Below are positions 27,701 to 36,100 of a stretch of DNA of 64,000 nucleotides, in pieces. The translations under genes were made by a program, and so were the position numbers. The first letter of the stretch is position 1. The number at the start of each line of letters is the position of its first letter. The notes below the pieces were generated by a model. That model saw only the letters and a list, made by a program, of their open reading frames with translations. It ran no database searches and was not told the DNA's origin. Source of the stretch: Lactiplantibacillus mudanjiangensis (lineage in GTDB: Bacteria > Bacillota > Bacilli > Lactobacillales > Lactobacillaceae); assembly GCF_005405385.1 (NCBI RefSeq), contig NZ_BJDY01000002.1, positions 1 through 64,000 of the forward strand, given 5' to 3'.

Positions 27701-28644
27701 ATGACAACAGCTGCAAAGATTGTCTTAGGTGCTTGGGCGTGGGGCGATACCGATAATTATTTTGGTAACGGCTATTCGGCCGAACATTTTAAGGCAGTTT
27801 ACGATGAAGCAATTAAACGGGGCTTGAACTTTTGGGACACTGCTTATGCGTATAGTAAAGGCAATTCTGAAACGATTTTAGGGCAATTAATGCGGACCAC
27901 GCCGCGTGAAAAGTTGGTTGTTTCGACGAAGTTTACACCACAATTGGCCGGTACCGGTGAGCATCCGGTCATGGACATGTTCAAGGGAGTACGCAACGAC
28001 TAGGAACGGCTTATTTTGATTACTATTGGATTCATAATGATGACGATGTTGAAAAATGGACGCCACAGCTTATTCCACTCCTGAAAAGCGGCCAAATCAA
28101 GCATATTGGGATTTCAAATCATACGTTACCCGAGATTAAACGGGTACAAGCTATTTTAGGTGCGGCTGGTTTTAAATTAGACGCGGTGCAGAATCATTTA
28201 AGCTTGTTAGATCGGACTTCCGAACAAGCGGGCATTTTGGCTTATTGTCATCAACAAGCCATCACCTTTTTTGCGTACATGGTTTTGGAACAAGGTGCCT
28301 TAACCGGTAAATATGATGTCGATCATCCTTTCCCGGCAGATAGTGCACGAGGAAAGGTCTATAATCCACAATTACCTGAATTAACGACTTTGATTCAACA
28401 ATTGAAGGCAGTCGGCGCTAAGCACGATTTGTCCGTGGCCCAAACGGCGATGGCCTGGGCTTTATCTAAAGGTACATTACCGATTATTGGTGTGACTAAG
28501 GTTCATCAAGTCACGGAGGCGGCTCAAGTGGCGGTAACAAACTTATCGGCTGCCGAAGTCGCAACGCTAGAAGCAGCGGCTGCGAAGACAACTGCTAATA
28601 CGATCGGATTTTGGAAACAGGATATGCGTGAAACAGGAAAATAA
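27701..28644 (+). pseudogene. Aldo/keto reductase, frameshifted
   Basis: Two frames join to one aldo/keto reductase of about 314 residues. The first part (27701 to about 27987) carries FWDTAYAYSKGNSE with the catalytic Asp and Tyr, and VVSTKF with the catalytic Lys. It then reads into a stop at 28003. From about 27988 the minus-one frame continues with QRLGTAYFDYYWIHN, containing the catalytic His, and runs unbroken to 28644. One extra G in the GGG at 27985-27987 would restore the reading frame (FKGSTQRLGTAYF). This is either a recent pseudogene or a base-calling error. GTTAAAGGAG precedes the ATG. Substrate unknown. Confidence 0.9.
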
Positions 28645-28660
28645 CGCTTAAATTGATTGT

Positions 28661-28686
28661 AGACTCGTGAAAAACGAGTCTTTTTT
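28661..28686 (+). terminator. Terminator after the aldo/keto reductase gene
   Basis: AGACTCGT (28661-28668) pairs with ACGAGTCT (28674-28681), followed by TTTTT. Confidence 0.9.
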
Positions 28687-28787
28687 ATTTATTTTTCTCC
28701 TTTTGGGAAAAACGACATGGTGTGTCGCACGGTTATGCTATGATAACGGCGACATAAAATAATAAGTACAAAAGGAGTTTGATGATC

Positions 28788-29375
28788 ATGTCAAAAAAAT
28801 GGTTAGCGGGTTTAGCAGTGGGTACAGCTTTAACGGGGGCTGGTGCAGTTGTTGGGGTTGTGTCTGATCAGGTGAGTCAACCAGTGACTGCCCAAGCTGC
28901 GACTAAGATAAAAAAAGTAGTGATTAAGAAATTAATCTGGAAAGACGGTAAATGGCATGACTTCAAGGTTACCTTGCCATATGGTAAAACAACGGCCGTT
29001 AAAACACCGAAGTATAAAGGTTATAAAGATATGGAAGATAGTACCATTGGTGCCATTACGGTATTTAAAGATGGTAGCGTTGGCTATGGAACAAATCCAT
29101 TTGTCTTTATGAAGGTCATTTCTGCTAAACAGCAAGCAAAAAATGCTAAATCCAAGAAAGCTGTGACGGCTAAAGGCAGTCTCGCCTATTACACAACTTC
29201 TAATTTACATGAAAAATATGTTAAGTATACGGTCAAAGGTCTGGTTGGCACGATGGTTAAGATTAAGGCACCTAAAGTCAAAGGCTATAAGAGTAAGACA
29301 AAGACGATTAACATTGGAATTATGGGTAAAAATAAAGGCTGGAATTATAATATGTATCACTATGTTAAAAAGTAA
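28788..29375 (+). CDS. Small lysine-rich secreted protein, function unknown
   Basis: 195-residue protein I do not recognise. A signal peptide (MSKKWLAGLAVGTALTGAG, cleavage likely after AQA near residue 37) is followed by a strongly basic mature chain. Two halves show a weak repeat: a Tyr/Lys segment ending PKYKGYK near residue 80 and another ending PKVKGYK near residue 168. No cysteines or sortase motif were seen, so it is probably released or held by charge on the anionic wall. ATG 28788 is taken because AAAGGAG is 10 bases upstream; ATG 28782 is also in frame. It is a single-gene unit between terminators. Confidence 0.75.
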   Translation: MSKKWLAGLAVGTALTGAGAVVGVVSDQVSQPVTAQAATKIKKVVIKKLIWKDGKWHDFKVTLPYGKTTAVKTPKYKGYKDMEDSTIGAITVFKDGSVGYGTNPFVFMKVISAKQQAKNAKSKKAVTAKGSLAYYTTSNLHEKYVKYTVKGLVGTMVKIKAPKVKGYKSKTKTINIGIMGKNKGWNYNMYHYVKK

Positions 29376-29436
29376 AACTGTTTTTGTTTAAAGATATCTA
29401 TTTCAATACAATGTCTGAAGACATACTACCAATTAG

Positions 29437-29472
29437 TCAATCGAGAATGCATAGTTCTTGGTTGATTTTTTT
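29437..29472 (+). terminator. Terminator after the secreted protein gene
   Basis: TCAATCGAGAA (29437-29447) pairs with TTCTTGGTTGA (29455-29465) with G-T wobbles, then seven T. The AT-rich stretch up to 29614 holds a plausible gnd promoter (TTTAAT, 17 bases, TACGAT at 29575-29580). Confidence 0.85.
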
Positions 29473-29614
29473 ATATATTAAATAATATGAAAATAACTTT
29501 CGCAAAAATATAAAAAATATGAAACTTTTTTGATAAAACGGCTCAAATTACTTTAATTAATCCCGCGTTTTTGGTACGATTGTCACGTAGTAAAATTTGG
29601 GAGGCTAACATCTA

Positions 29615-31051
29615 ATGAGTAACAAAAAACCACAAATTGGTGTCATTGGTATGGCTGTCATGGGTAAAAATTTGGCTTTGAACATTGAAAGCCGCGGCTA
29701 TCAAGTCGCTATTTTTAACCGGACAGGTGCCAAAACTGAAGAAGTAATGAAGAACCATGCAGAAAAGAAGTTAACGCCAAGTTATAAGATCGAAGACTTC
29801 GTGGCTTCACTTGAAAAACCACGTCGGATTATCATGATGGTTAAAGCTGGGAAACCAACTGACGCTGTGATTGATGAATTATTGCCATTGCTTGATAAAG
29901 GCGATGTGTTGATCGATGGTGGGAACACGAACTTCAATGATACGATTGCTCGGAATGCCCGTTTGGACAAATCCGGCATCAACTTCATTGGGATGGGTGT
30001 TTCCGGTGGTGAATTAGGTGCCTTACAAGGGCCTTCTTTGATGCCAGGTGGCCAAAAAGAAGCTTATGACTTAGTTGCCCCAATCTTGGAACAAATCTCA
30101 GCCAAAGCTCCTCAAGATGGCGCACCATGTGTCACTTACATCGGCGCTAACGGTGCCGGTCATTACGTTAAGATGGTTCATAACGGGATCGAATACGGTG
30201 ACGAAGAATTGATCGATGAAAGTTACAACATTATGCGTAATGTTGCGGGCTTATCAGTTGATGAAATGTCTGACGTCTTCACTGAATGGAACAAGGGCGA
30301 ATTAAGCAGTTACTTAATCGAAATTACGGCTGACATCTTGTCACGTAAAGACGACTTAGGTGACGACAAGACGAAGCCTATCGTTGACATGATCTTAGAT
30401 CGTGGGAACAACAAAGGGACTGGTAAGTGGAGTTCCGAAGATGCCTTGAACGTCCAAGTACCACAATCAGTGATCACGGAAGCCGTTTATGCACGTTACA
30501 TCTCAATGATGAAGAACGAACGGGTTGCTGCTTCTAAGAAGTTAGCTGGTCCTAAGAACGATGTGCAATTACCAGCCAAAGAAGAATTGGTTGAAAAGAT
30601 TCGCGAAGCCCTTTACTTCAGTAAGATCATGAGCTACGCACAAGGTTTCGAACAATTACGCTTTGCCGCTGAACATTACGGCTGGGACTTGAAGTACGGC
30701 GAATTGGCACAAATCTGGCGCGCCGGTTGTATCATCCGGGCTCAATTCTTACAAAACATTACCAATGCTTTTGATAAGAAGCCTGATTTAAACAACTTAT
30801 TGATGGATGACTACTTTGCTGATATCGCAGCGAAGTACCAACAATCAACGCGTGACGTCTTAAGCTTGGCTATCCAAGCCGGCGTTCCCGTACCATCATT
30901 CAGTGCCGCATTATCATACTACGACTCATACCGGGCTGAAGTTTTACCTGCTAACTTGTTACAAGCACAACGGGATTATTTTGGTGCCCATACCTACGAA
31001 CGGACTGACCGTGAAGGGTTATTCCATTACACTTGGTATGAAGAACAATAA
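29615..31051 (+). CDS. gnd: 6-phosphogluconate dehydrogenase, decarboxylating
   Basis: NADP-dependent third enzyme of the oxidative pentose phosphate and phosphoketolase route, giving ribulose 5-phosphate and CO2. The 478-residue length is typical of the long GndA type. Motifs visible are the nucleotide-binding [24 protein letters not shown], the catalytic [19 protein letters not shown], and the C-terminal [11 protein letters not shown]. In heterofermentative lactobacilli it links gluconate and glucose to phosphoketolase; that is family knowledge. Monocistronic. Confidence 0.97.
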   Translation: MSNKKPQIGVIGMAVMGKNLALNIESRGYQVAIFNRTGAKTEEVMKNHAEKKLTPSYKIEDFVASLEKPRRIIMMVKAGKPTDAVIDELLPLLDKGDVLIDGGNTNFNDTIARNARLDKSGINFIGMGVSGGELGALQGPSLMPGGQKEAYDLVAPILEQISAKAPQDGAPCVTYIGANGAGHYVKMVHNGIEYGDEELIDESYNIMRNVAGLSVDEMSDVFTEWNKGELSSYLIEITADILSRKDDLGDDKTKPIVDMILDRGNNKGTGKWSSEDALNVQVPQSVITEAVYARYISMMKNERVAASKKLAGPKNDVQLPAKEELVEKIREALYFSKIMSYAQGFEQLRFAAEHYGWDLKYGELAQIWRAGCIIRAQFLQNITNAFDKKPDLNNLLMDDYFADIAAKYQQSTRDVLSLAIQAGVPVPSFSAALSYYDSYRAEVLPANLLQAQRDYFGAHTYERTDREGLFHYTWYEEQ

Positions 31052-31066
31052 ATCGTTAAGTTAACC

Positions 31067-31104
31067 ATAACGACCTCAATCTGTACGATTAGGGTCGTTT
31101 TTTT
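31067..31104 (+). terminator. Terminator after gnd
   Basis: AACGACC (31069-31075) pairs with GGTCGTT (31093-31099), extended by partial pairing inside the loop, followed by a T-run. Confidence 0.85.
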
Positions 31105-31106
31105 GC

Positions 31107-31147
31107 GCAAAAAACGACTGATTAGCCATTAAAGCTAGTCAGTCGTT
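31107..31147 (-). terminator. Terminator of the minus-strand small gene
   Basis: AACGACTGATTAGC (31113-31126) pairs with GCTAGTCAGTCGTT (31134-31147). On the minus strand it is followed by TTTTTT. Confidence 0.85.
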
Positions 31148-31166
31148 GTTGAATTTAAAGTTAATT

Positions 31167-31466
31167 TTACCAAATTGGACTTAGCATTGATGCTACAGCG
31201 ACGCCCCAATAATATTCAGAGGTGCGGGCCGTTTGCGTGTAAAGGGTATTCAACGCTTTGATTGGATGCTGCATGTGGGTACGAATAGCGCCAACCATAA
31301 TCGCGTTAGCTTTAGTTGCACTTAAAAGATAATTTTCCTCTTTTGCCAACTCTTGCGCACAAGCGAGTAATTTTGCCTCTAACTCAGGTTCTTTAGCAAC
31401 TTCTGGATCATTATAAACGGCACTAATTTGTTGGAATAAACGTTCTGCTTTTTCGTTCTTTAACAT
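31167..31466 (-). CDS. Small helical protein, possibly bacteriocin-immunity-like
   Basis: 99-residue, all-helical-looking, mildly acidic cytoplasmic protein (MLKNEKAERLFQQISAVYND; ending YYWGVAVASMLSPIW). Length and helix pattern resemble the enterocin A-type immunity family, but I see no diagnostic motif, so this is a guess. ATG 31466 is chosen because GGGGG lies 7-12 bases upstream; the frame runs back further to 31523. It is divergent from rarA and has its own terminator. No bacteriocin gene or transporter is adjacent. Confidence 0.6.
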   Translation of the reverse strand: MLKNEKAERLFQQISAVYNDPEVAKEPELEAKLLACAQELAKEENYLLSATKANAIMVGAIRTHMQHPIKALNTLYTQTARTSEYYWGVAVASMLSPIW

Positions 31467-31553
31467 GTTAATCATCCCCCATGACACTGAATTATAGCAC
31501 TTTAATTGAATAATGATAGTCAATATTTTAAAAATAAATAATGACCGCTTTTT

Positions 31554-31582
31554 TTGTATCGAACGTACGTTTGCGTTATAAT
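31554..31582 (+). promoter_or_regulatory. Promoter of rarA
   Basis: TTGTAT (31554-31559), a 17-base spacer and TATAAT (31577-31582). This places transcription start near 31589, downstream of the first in-frame ATG at 31541, ruling that start out. Confidence 0.75.
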
Positions 31583-31618
31583 TACCTTAACAGTTTGACG
31601 ATGAAACGGGGTGCTAAA

Positions 31619-32947
31619 TTGAAACAAGAATCACTTTTTAATACGTATCGGGGGACTAGTAGCCCGTTGGCTTATCGGGTCCGGCCAACTACGCTGGATG
31701 GTTTTAAAGGTCAAGACCATTTATTGGGACCGGGAAAGTTATTACGGCAACTCATTGCCGAAGATCAGATGCCCTCGTTGATCTTTTGGGGTCCTCCCGG
31801 TGTTGGTAAGACCACGTTGGCGGAAATTATTGCCCGGCAAACGAAATCGCACTTTATCACATTTAGTGCGGTGACAACTGGGATTAAAGAAATTCGGACG
31901 ATTATGGATGAAGCCGAAGCCAATCGTGACTTTGGCGAACGTACGATGGTCTTCATTGATGAAATCCATCGTTTCAATAAAGCGCAACAGGATGCGTTCT
32001 TGCCTTACGTTGAGCGGGGGAGTATTACCCTAATTGGTGCGACAACTGAAAATCCATCATTTGAAATTAACGCGGCTTTATTGTCACGTTGTAAGGTTCT
32101 CGTCCTCAAAGAGTTGACAACCGACGCGCTGACGGAAATTTTGAAAGCGGCGTTAGCGAGTCCACAAGGGTTTCCGCAGCTAACGGTCAACCTACAATCG
32201 GATACCTTACAATTGATTGCTGAATTTGCCAATGGTGATGCGCGAATGGCCTTAAACACACTAGAAATGGCCGTTTTAAATGGTGAACATGAGGGCCAAA
32301 CAACGACGATTACGACGGCTGGGTTACACCAACTCATTAATACTAAATCGTTACGCTACGATAAAAATGGTGAAGAACACTATAATATGATTTCGGCGTT
32401 ACACAAATCGATGCGCAATAGTGATGTAGATGCGGCTATTTATTGGCTTATGCGCATGCTTAATGGTGGCGAAGATCCGTTATATATTGCGCGGCGACTG
32501 ATTCGATTTGCTAGTGAAGATATTGGACTCGCTGATCGTCAAGCCTTGCCATTAACCGTCGCGGTTTTTCAAGCTTGCCAATTGATTGGGATGCCAGAGT
32601 GTGATGTGAATTTGACTGAAGCCGTGACTTATTTGGCATTAGCGCCAAAATCAAATGCGTTGTATGCGGCCAAGTCGGCGGCTCAAGCTGATGTGCGCGC
32701 CAAAGGTAACTTACCGGTACCATTACAGATTCGAAATGCGCCGACGACCTTAATGAAAGATTTAGGTTATGGCGACGATTATCAATATGCGCATGATACG
32801 GCGGCTAAGTTGACAACGATGACCACCATGCCCCCAGAATTGGCTAACCAGACGTATTATGAACCGACCGATCAAGGCCAAGAAAAAGCGTGGCAACAAC
32901 GACTCACAGCGATTAAGCAATGGCACCAGGCACATCCGGCTGATTAG
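31619..32947 (+). CDS. rarA: Replication-associated recombination protein A (RarA/MgsA)
   Basis: AAA+ ATPase acting at stalled replication forks. The 442-residue protein has Walker A WGPPGVGKTTLAE, Walker B VFIDEIHRFNKAQQD, sensor GATTENPSFE, and the C-terminal RarA tetramerization domain (KSMRNSDVDAAIYWLMRML). TTG 31619 is taken as start because GGGGTG lies 5 bases upstream; ATG 31601 is in frame but has no clear ribosome site. Both lie downstream of the promoter. Monocistronic. Confidence 0.93.
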   Translation: MKQESLFNTYRGTSSPLAYRVRPTTLDGFKGQDHLLGPGKLLRQLIAEDQMPSLIFWGPPGVGKTTLAEIIARQTKSHFITFSAVTTGIKEIRTIMDEAEANRDFGERTMVFIDEIHRFNKAQQDAFLPYVERGSITLIGATTENPSFEINAALLSRCKVLVLKELTTDALTEILKAALASPQGFPQLTVNLQSDTLQLIAEFANGDARMALNTLEMAVLNGEHEGQTTTITTAGLHQLINTKSLRYDKNGEEHYNMISALHKSMRNSDVDAAIYWLMRMLNGGEDPLYIARRLIRFASEDIGLADRQALPLTVAVFQACQLIGMPECDVNLTEAVTYLALAPKSNALYAAKSAAQADVRAKGNLPVPLQIRNAPTTLMKDLGYGDDYQYAHDTAAKLTTMTTMPPELANQTYYEPTDQGQEKAWQQRLTAIKQWHQAHPAD

Positions 32948-33037
32948 TCCTCAAAATTGCTTTTAAGTGAAAACCTGCTAGAATGAGAGCTAAATGAAGG
33001 TTTCCCTTGATTTCAGGTGTAGGAAAATTAGCGTATT

Positions 33038-33054
33038 CATGTTAAAATAACATG
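33038..33054. promoter_or_regulatory. Palindrome CATGTTA-AAA-TAACATG upstream of the response regulator gene
   Basis: A perfect 7-3-7 inverted repeat 90 bases before the regulator gene. The central TTAAAAT could also serve as a poor -10 box. It may be an operator, possibly for autoregulation; the binding protein is unknown. Confidence 0.45.
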
Positions 33055-33143
33055 TTGTACATGTTTATTGGGGGTCGTTTCTCATTAAACACTAAGCAGT
33101 ACGCAAGTTAGATAAGTTGAATATTAGGAGTGACTAAAAGTAA

Positions 33144-33830
33144 ATGAGTCGAATATTAATTATTGAGGACGAAAAGAATCTCGCCCGCTTTGTCGAACTG
33201 GAATTAAAACATGAAGGTTACGACATTCAAGTTGAATATAATGGCCGTAAAGGCTTAGACGCTGCGTTAGCTGAAGATTTTGACGCCATCTTACTCGATT
33301 TAATGTTGCCAGAATTAAATGGGTTAGAAGTTTGCCGTCGGGTGCGTGAAGTCAAGAATACGCCAATTATCATGATGACTGCTCGTGATTCAGTTATTGA
33401 TCGGGTTTCTGGCTTAGACCATGGGGCCGATGACTATATCGTTAAACCATTTGCAATCGAAGAATTATTGGCACGTTTACGGGCCTTGTTACGCCGAATT
33501 GACCTTGAAAGCGAACAACAAAGCACGAAACAAACGACGGTTACTTACAAAGACTTAACGATCGAAAAAGAAAACTTAGTTGTTAAACGGGGCGATGAAG
33601 TCATCAACCTGACTAAGCGTGAATACGAATTATTATTAACGTTAATGGAAAATATCAACGTGGTCTTAGCGCGAGATGTCTTGTTAAACAAGGTCTGGGG
33701 TTATGAATCCGAAGTTGAAACCAATGTCGTTGATGTCTATATCCGTTACTTACGGAACAAGATTGACCGACCAGGCGAAAAGAGTTATATCCAAACTGTT
33801 CGTGGGACAGGATACGTGATCCGGTCCTAA
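33144..33830 (+). CDS. OmpR-family response regulator (ArlR/LisR/CsrR-like)
   Basis: 228-residue DNA-binding response regulator. The receiver domain has acidic residues E8, D9, the phosphoacceptor D52 (ILLDLMLPE), Thr in MMTARD and Lys in IVKPF. A C-terminal winged helix (EYELLLTLMENINVVLARDVLLNKVWG) follows. It overlaps the kinase gene by one base (TAATG), so the pair is co-translated. Relatives control cell-envelope, stress and virulence genes; targets here are unknown. GGAG precedes the ATG. Confidence 0.95.
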   Translation: MSRILIIEDEKNLARFVELELKHEGYDIQVEYNGRKGLDAALAEDFDAILLDLMLPELNGLEVCRRVREVKNTPIIMMTARDSVIDRVSGLDHGADDYIVKPFAIEELLARLRALLRRIDLESEQQSTKQTTVTYKDLTIEKENLVVKRGDEVINLTKREYELLLTLMENINVVLARDVLLNKVWGYESEVETNVVDVYIRYLRNKIDRPGEKSYIQTVRGTGYVIRS

Positions 33831-35485
33831 TGACGACCACCACGGATGCTTCGGTTACGACACCGCAACCACGTAAACGTTGGTCATTGAAGTGGAAATG
33901 GGCGCTAGGGACCGCAATCGGGACCGCGCTCATTTTTATTTGTTTTTCAATCTTGGTGTATAAGAGTTTCACGAACCTCTTATTGCGTCAAGAACAACGT
34001 GACGTGGTGAGTGCCGTCACCACGGTTCAGCAATCCTTGCGAACCGAAACTAAAGATCTCACGATTAAATCAGTGGCCGCTAAATTACAACCAGAAGCCA
34101 ATGTTGAGCCAGCGACCAGTATGGAATCGCGGAAAAAGGGGGCCCTTCAAACAACCATTTTCTCAGATTCCGATTTAACTGCGTTGTCACGAACAAATCT
34201 GGCTGTGACCGTCTACAATCCTAGCGGTATTACGCTCTATATCTCACGTAAAGATGCGCATGAGTTCCAAAAAACGACCACGCGTCAGACTGAAACAGTG
34301 GGGCATGGAAGTCAGATGCAGTTGGTAGGGCGCGCACCGATTCATGCATCAACGGGACATCAATTGATCGGTTACGTTCAGATAACGAATAATTTGAAAG
34401 ACTACCATACGACGACGCACAATTTGGTTTGGATTTTTATTGTGATGACGTTGATTGCTGTCTTTGGTGCAACATTGTTTGGTTATTTTTTGGCGGCGTT
34501 CTTATTACGGCCGATGCGAAAAATCACGCAAACGATTAACGCGGTCAAAGATGACCCACAGACAGATTCCCGAGTACCTGATCTAAATCGTAACGATGAG
34601 TTGGCTGACTTAGCAATGCTGTTTAACGATATGCTAGATCAGATGCAACGCTATATTACGCAGCAGCAGCAGTTCGTCGAAGACGTCTCACATGAATTGC
34701 GGACACCGGTCGCAATTATTCAAGGCCACATGGAACTGTTGAATCGCTGGGGGAAAGACGATCCGCAAGTCTTAGAAGAATCCTTGTCGGCGTCGTTGTC
34801 AGAAACTAAGCGGATGCAAAGCTTGGTTCAAGAAATGCTGGACCTTTCACGGGTTGAACAACTAGAGATTAACTTTGGTCATGAGACCTCCGATGTTCAA
34901 AAACTTGTGACACAAGCATTTAATGATTTTAAGATGATTCATCCAGACTTTGTGTTTACCTTCGATGACGATGTTAAGCAACCAATTTATGCTCAAATTT
35001 ATCGAAATCATTTGGAACAGTTGTTGATTATTTTGCTGGATAATGCGGTGAAATATTCAACCAAGCGTAAAGAAATCCATCTATCTTTGTCGACGGATAT
35101 TCGTTACGTGGAAGTGGCGGTTCAAGATTTTGGTGAGGGGATTGCTAAAGATAACCTTGATCGCGTCTTTAATCGGTTCTACCGCGTGGATAAGGCGCGG
35201 AGCCGTGATAAAGGCGGTAATGGGTTAGGGTTGTCGATTGCCCAACGGTTAGTCGAAGGCTATCATGGCAAGATTAGTGTGGAATCAGTGGTCGGACATG
35301 GGTCGATCTTCCGATTCCGATTGCCGATCTTGAAAGATCCAACGTTGCTGGCGCAAGCCGAAGCGGATACGGATGCCGTTGAAAAGATTGCCAAAACAGA
35401 ACGACCAGCTGGCATTAAACCAGCAATACAAGATTTAGATGAAGCACCTTTGGATGATCATGAGCACGATGATACATCAAAATAG
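33830..35485 (+). CDS. Sensor histidine kinase (ArlS/LisK/CsrS-like)
   Basis: 551-residue membrane kinase, partner of the preceding regulator. A first transmembrane helix near residue 30 (ALGTAIGTALIFICFSILV), an extracellular sensor of about 150 residues, a second helix near residue 205, HAMP, HisKA with phospho-accepting His288 (EDVSHELRTPVAI), and HATPase with N box NAVKYS, G1 DFGEGI and G2 GGNGLGLSIA are visible. An acidic tail rich in Asp and His ends the protein. A terminator follows. Confidence 0.95.
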   Translation: MTTTTDASVTTPQPRKRWSLKWKWALGTAIGTALIFICFSILVYKSFTNLLLRQEQRDVVSAVTTVQQSLRTETKDLTIKSVAAKLQPEANVEPATSMESRKKGALQTTIFSDSDLTALSRTNLAVTVYNPSGITLYISRKDAHEFQKTTTRQTETVGHGSQMQLVGRAPIHASTGHQLIGYVQITNNLKDYHTTTHNLVWIFIVMTLIAVFGATLFGYFLAAFLLRPMRKITQTINAVKDDPQTDSRVPDLNRNDELADLAMLFNDMLDQMQRYITQQQQFVEDVSHELRTPVAIIQGHMELLNRWGKDDPQVLEESLSASLSETKRMQSLVQEMLDLSRVEQLEINFGHETSDVQKLVTQAFNDFKMIHPDFVFTFDDDVKQPIYAQIYRNHLEQLLIILLDNAVKYSTKRKEIHLSLSTDIRYVEVAVQDFGEGIAKDNLDRVFNRFYRVDKARSRDKGGNGLGLSIAQRLVEGYHGKISVESVVGHGSIFRFRLPILKDPTLLAQAEADTDAVEKIAKTERPAGIKPAIQDLDEAPLDDHEHDDTSK

Positions 35486-35492
35486 TGATGGA

Positions 35493-35523
35493 GGCGTTTG
35501 GGGTAACAGCCAAGCGCCTTTTT
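35493..35523 (+). terminator. Terminator after the two-component system
   Basis: GGCGTTTGG (35493-35501) pairs with CCAAGCGCC (35510-35518), followed by TTTTT. Confidence 0.88.
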
Positions 35524-35611
35524 GGTGTCCAAATATTGATAGTTGAAGATTGAAAGTCAAATATGATGATAGAAATCATACTAGTATTAGTTTGAATTAT
35601 GACCAAATTAG

Positions 35612-36007
35612 TCACCTACGCCAGCCAGTGACTATGCCGGCTGTGGGGAACGGTTTCAGCCAAAAAACGGGCTTCCACCTCGCTTTTAAGCCTAGCCAAA
35701 ACCGCTAGTCTCAAAAGTCGTCCACATCGTAAAGTCCGGTAAAATCATCCGGCCTAACGATGTTTTCACGGCCGACGCCATCACTGGCTGGCTCCGGTTA
35801 GTTTGCAATATCATTTTAGTAATCACTAACACAGCCGAAAGTGAGTCCAAATTGAGCCCAGCCGTGGGAGCTCTTAGCGATTTATCACTTAGAGTCTGGC
35901 GCTTTTGAAACACGGACTTGGTGGTTCAAAACGATGGTCGAGACCGGTTTTTGGCTCGACCGGTCCGTCCACAGCGTTCCGGCTCAATGTGGACGAACGG
36001 TAGGTGA
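35612..36007 (+). repeat. Dispersed structured element, copy A (about 396 bp)
   Basis: Bounded by TCACCTAC and GTAGGTGA, a perfect 8-base terminal inverted repeat. Internal pairs: GCCAGCCAGTGA with TCACTGGCTGGC; hairpin ACATCGT...ACGATGT containing CCGG...CCGG; GGGCTT...AAGCC; CTCTTAGCGA with its partner; and GGTCGAG...CTCGACC near the right end. It is clearly homologous to copies at 39322 and 57983 and to the inverted half at 47816. Weaker similarity continues about 80 bases left (from AATATTGATAG near 35530) and about 20 bases right (to CCACTTTTG). No open frame is conserved. It lies between a terminator and the prenyltransferase promoter. Confidence 0.93.
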
Positions 36008-36036
36008 TTAGTAAGGCCACTTTTGCCCCGCTCTGT

Positions 36037-36064
36037 TTGCAAGCCCTTCAAAGACTGGTATAGT
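36037..36064 (+). promoter_or_regulatory. Promoter of the prenyltransferase gene
   Basis: TTGCAA (36037-36042), a 16-base spacer and TATAGT (36059-36064), just right of repeat copy A. Confidence 0.65.
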
Positions 36065-36100
36065 GAAGAGGCAAGTTAATTATTTAGGGGGGCGTTGGGG

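Noticed and set aside
35692-35913. 73-residue minus-strand frame in repeat copy A
   Set aside because: The frame is not kept in copies B and C, so it is a by-product of the repeat.
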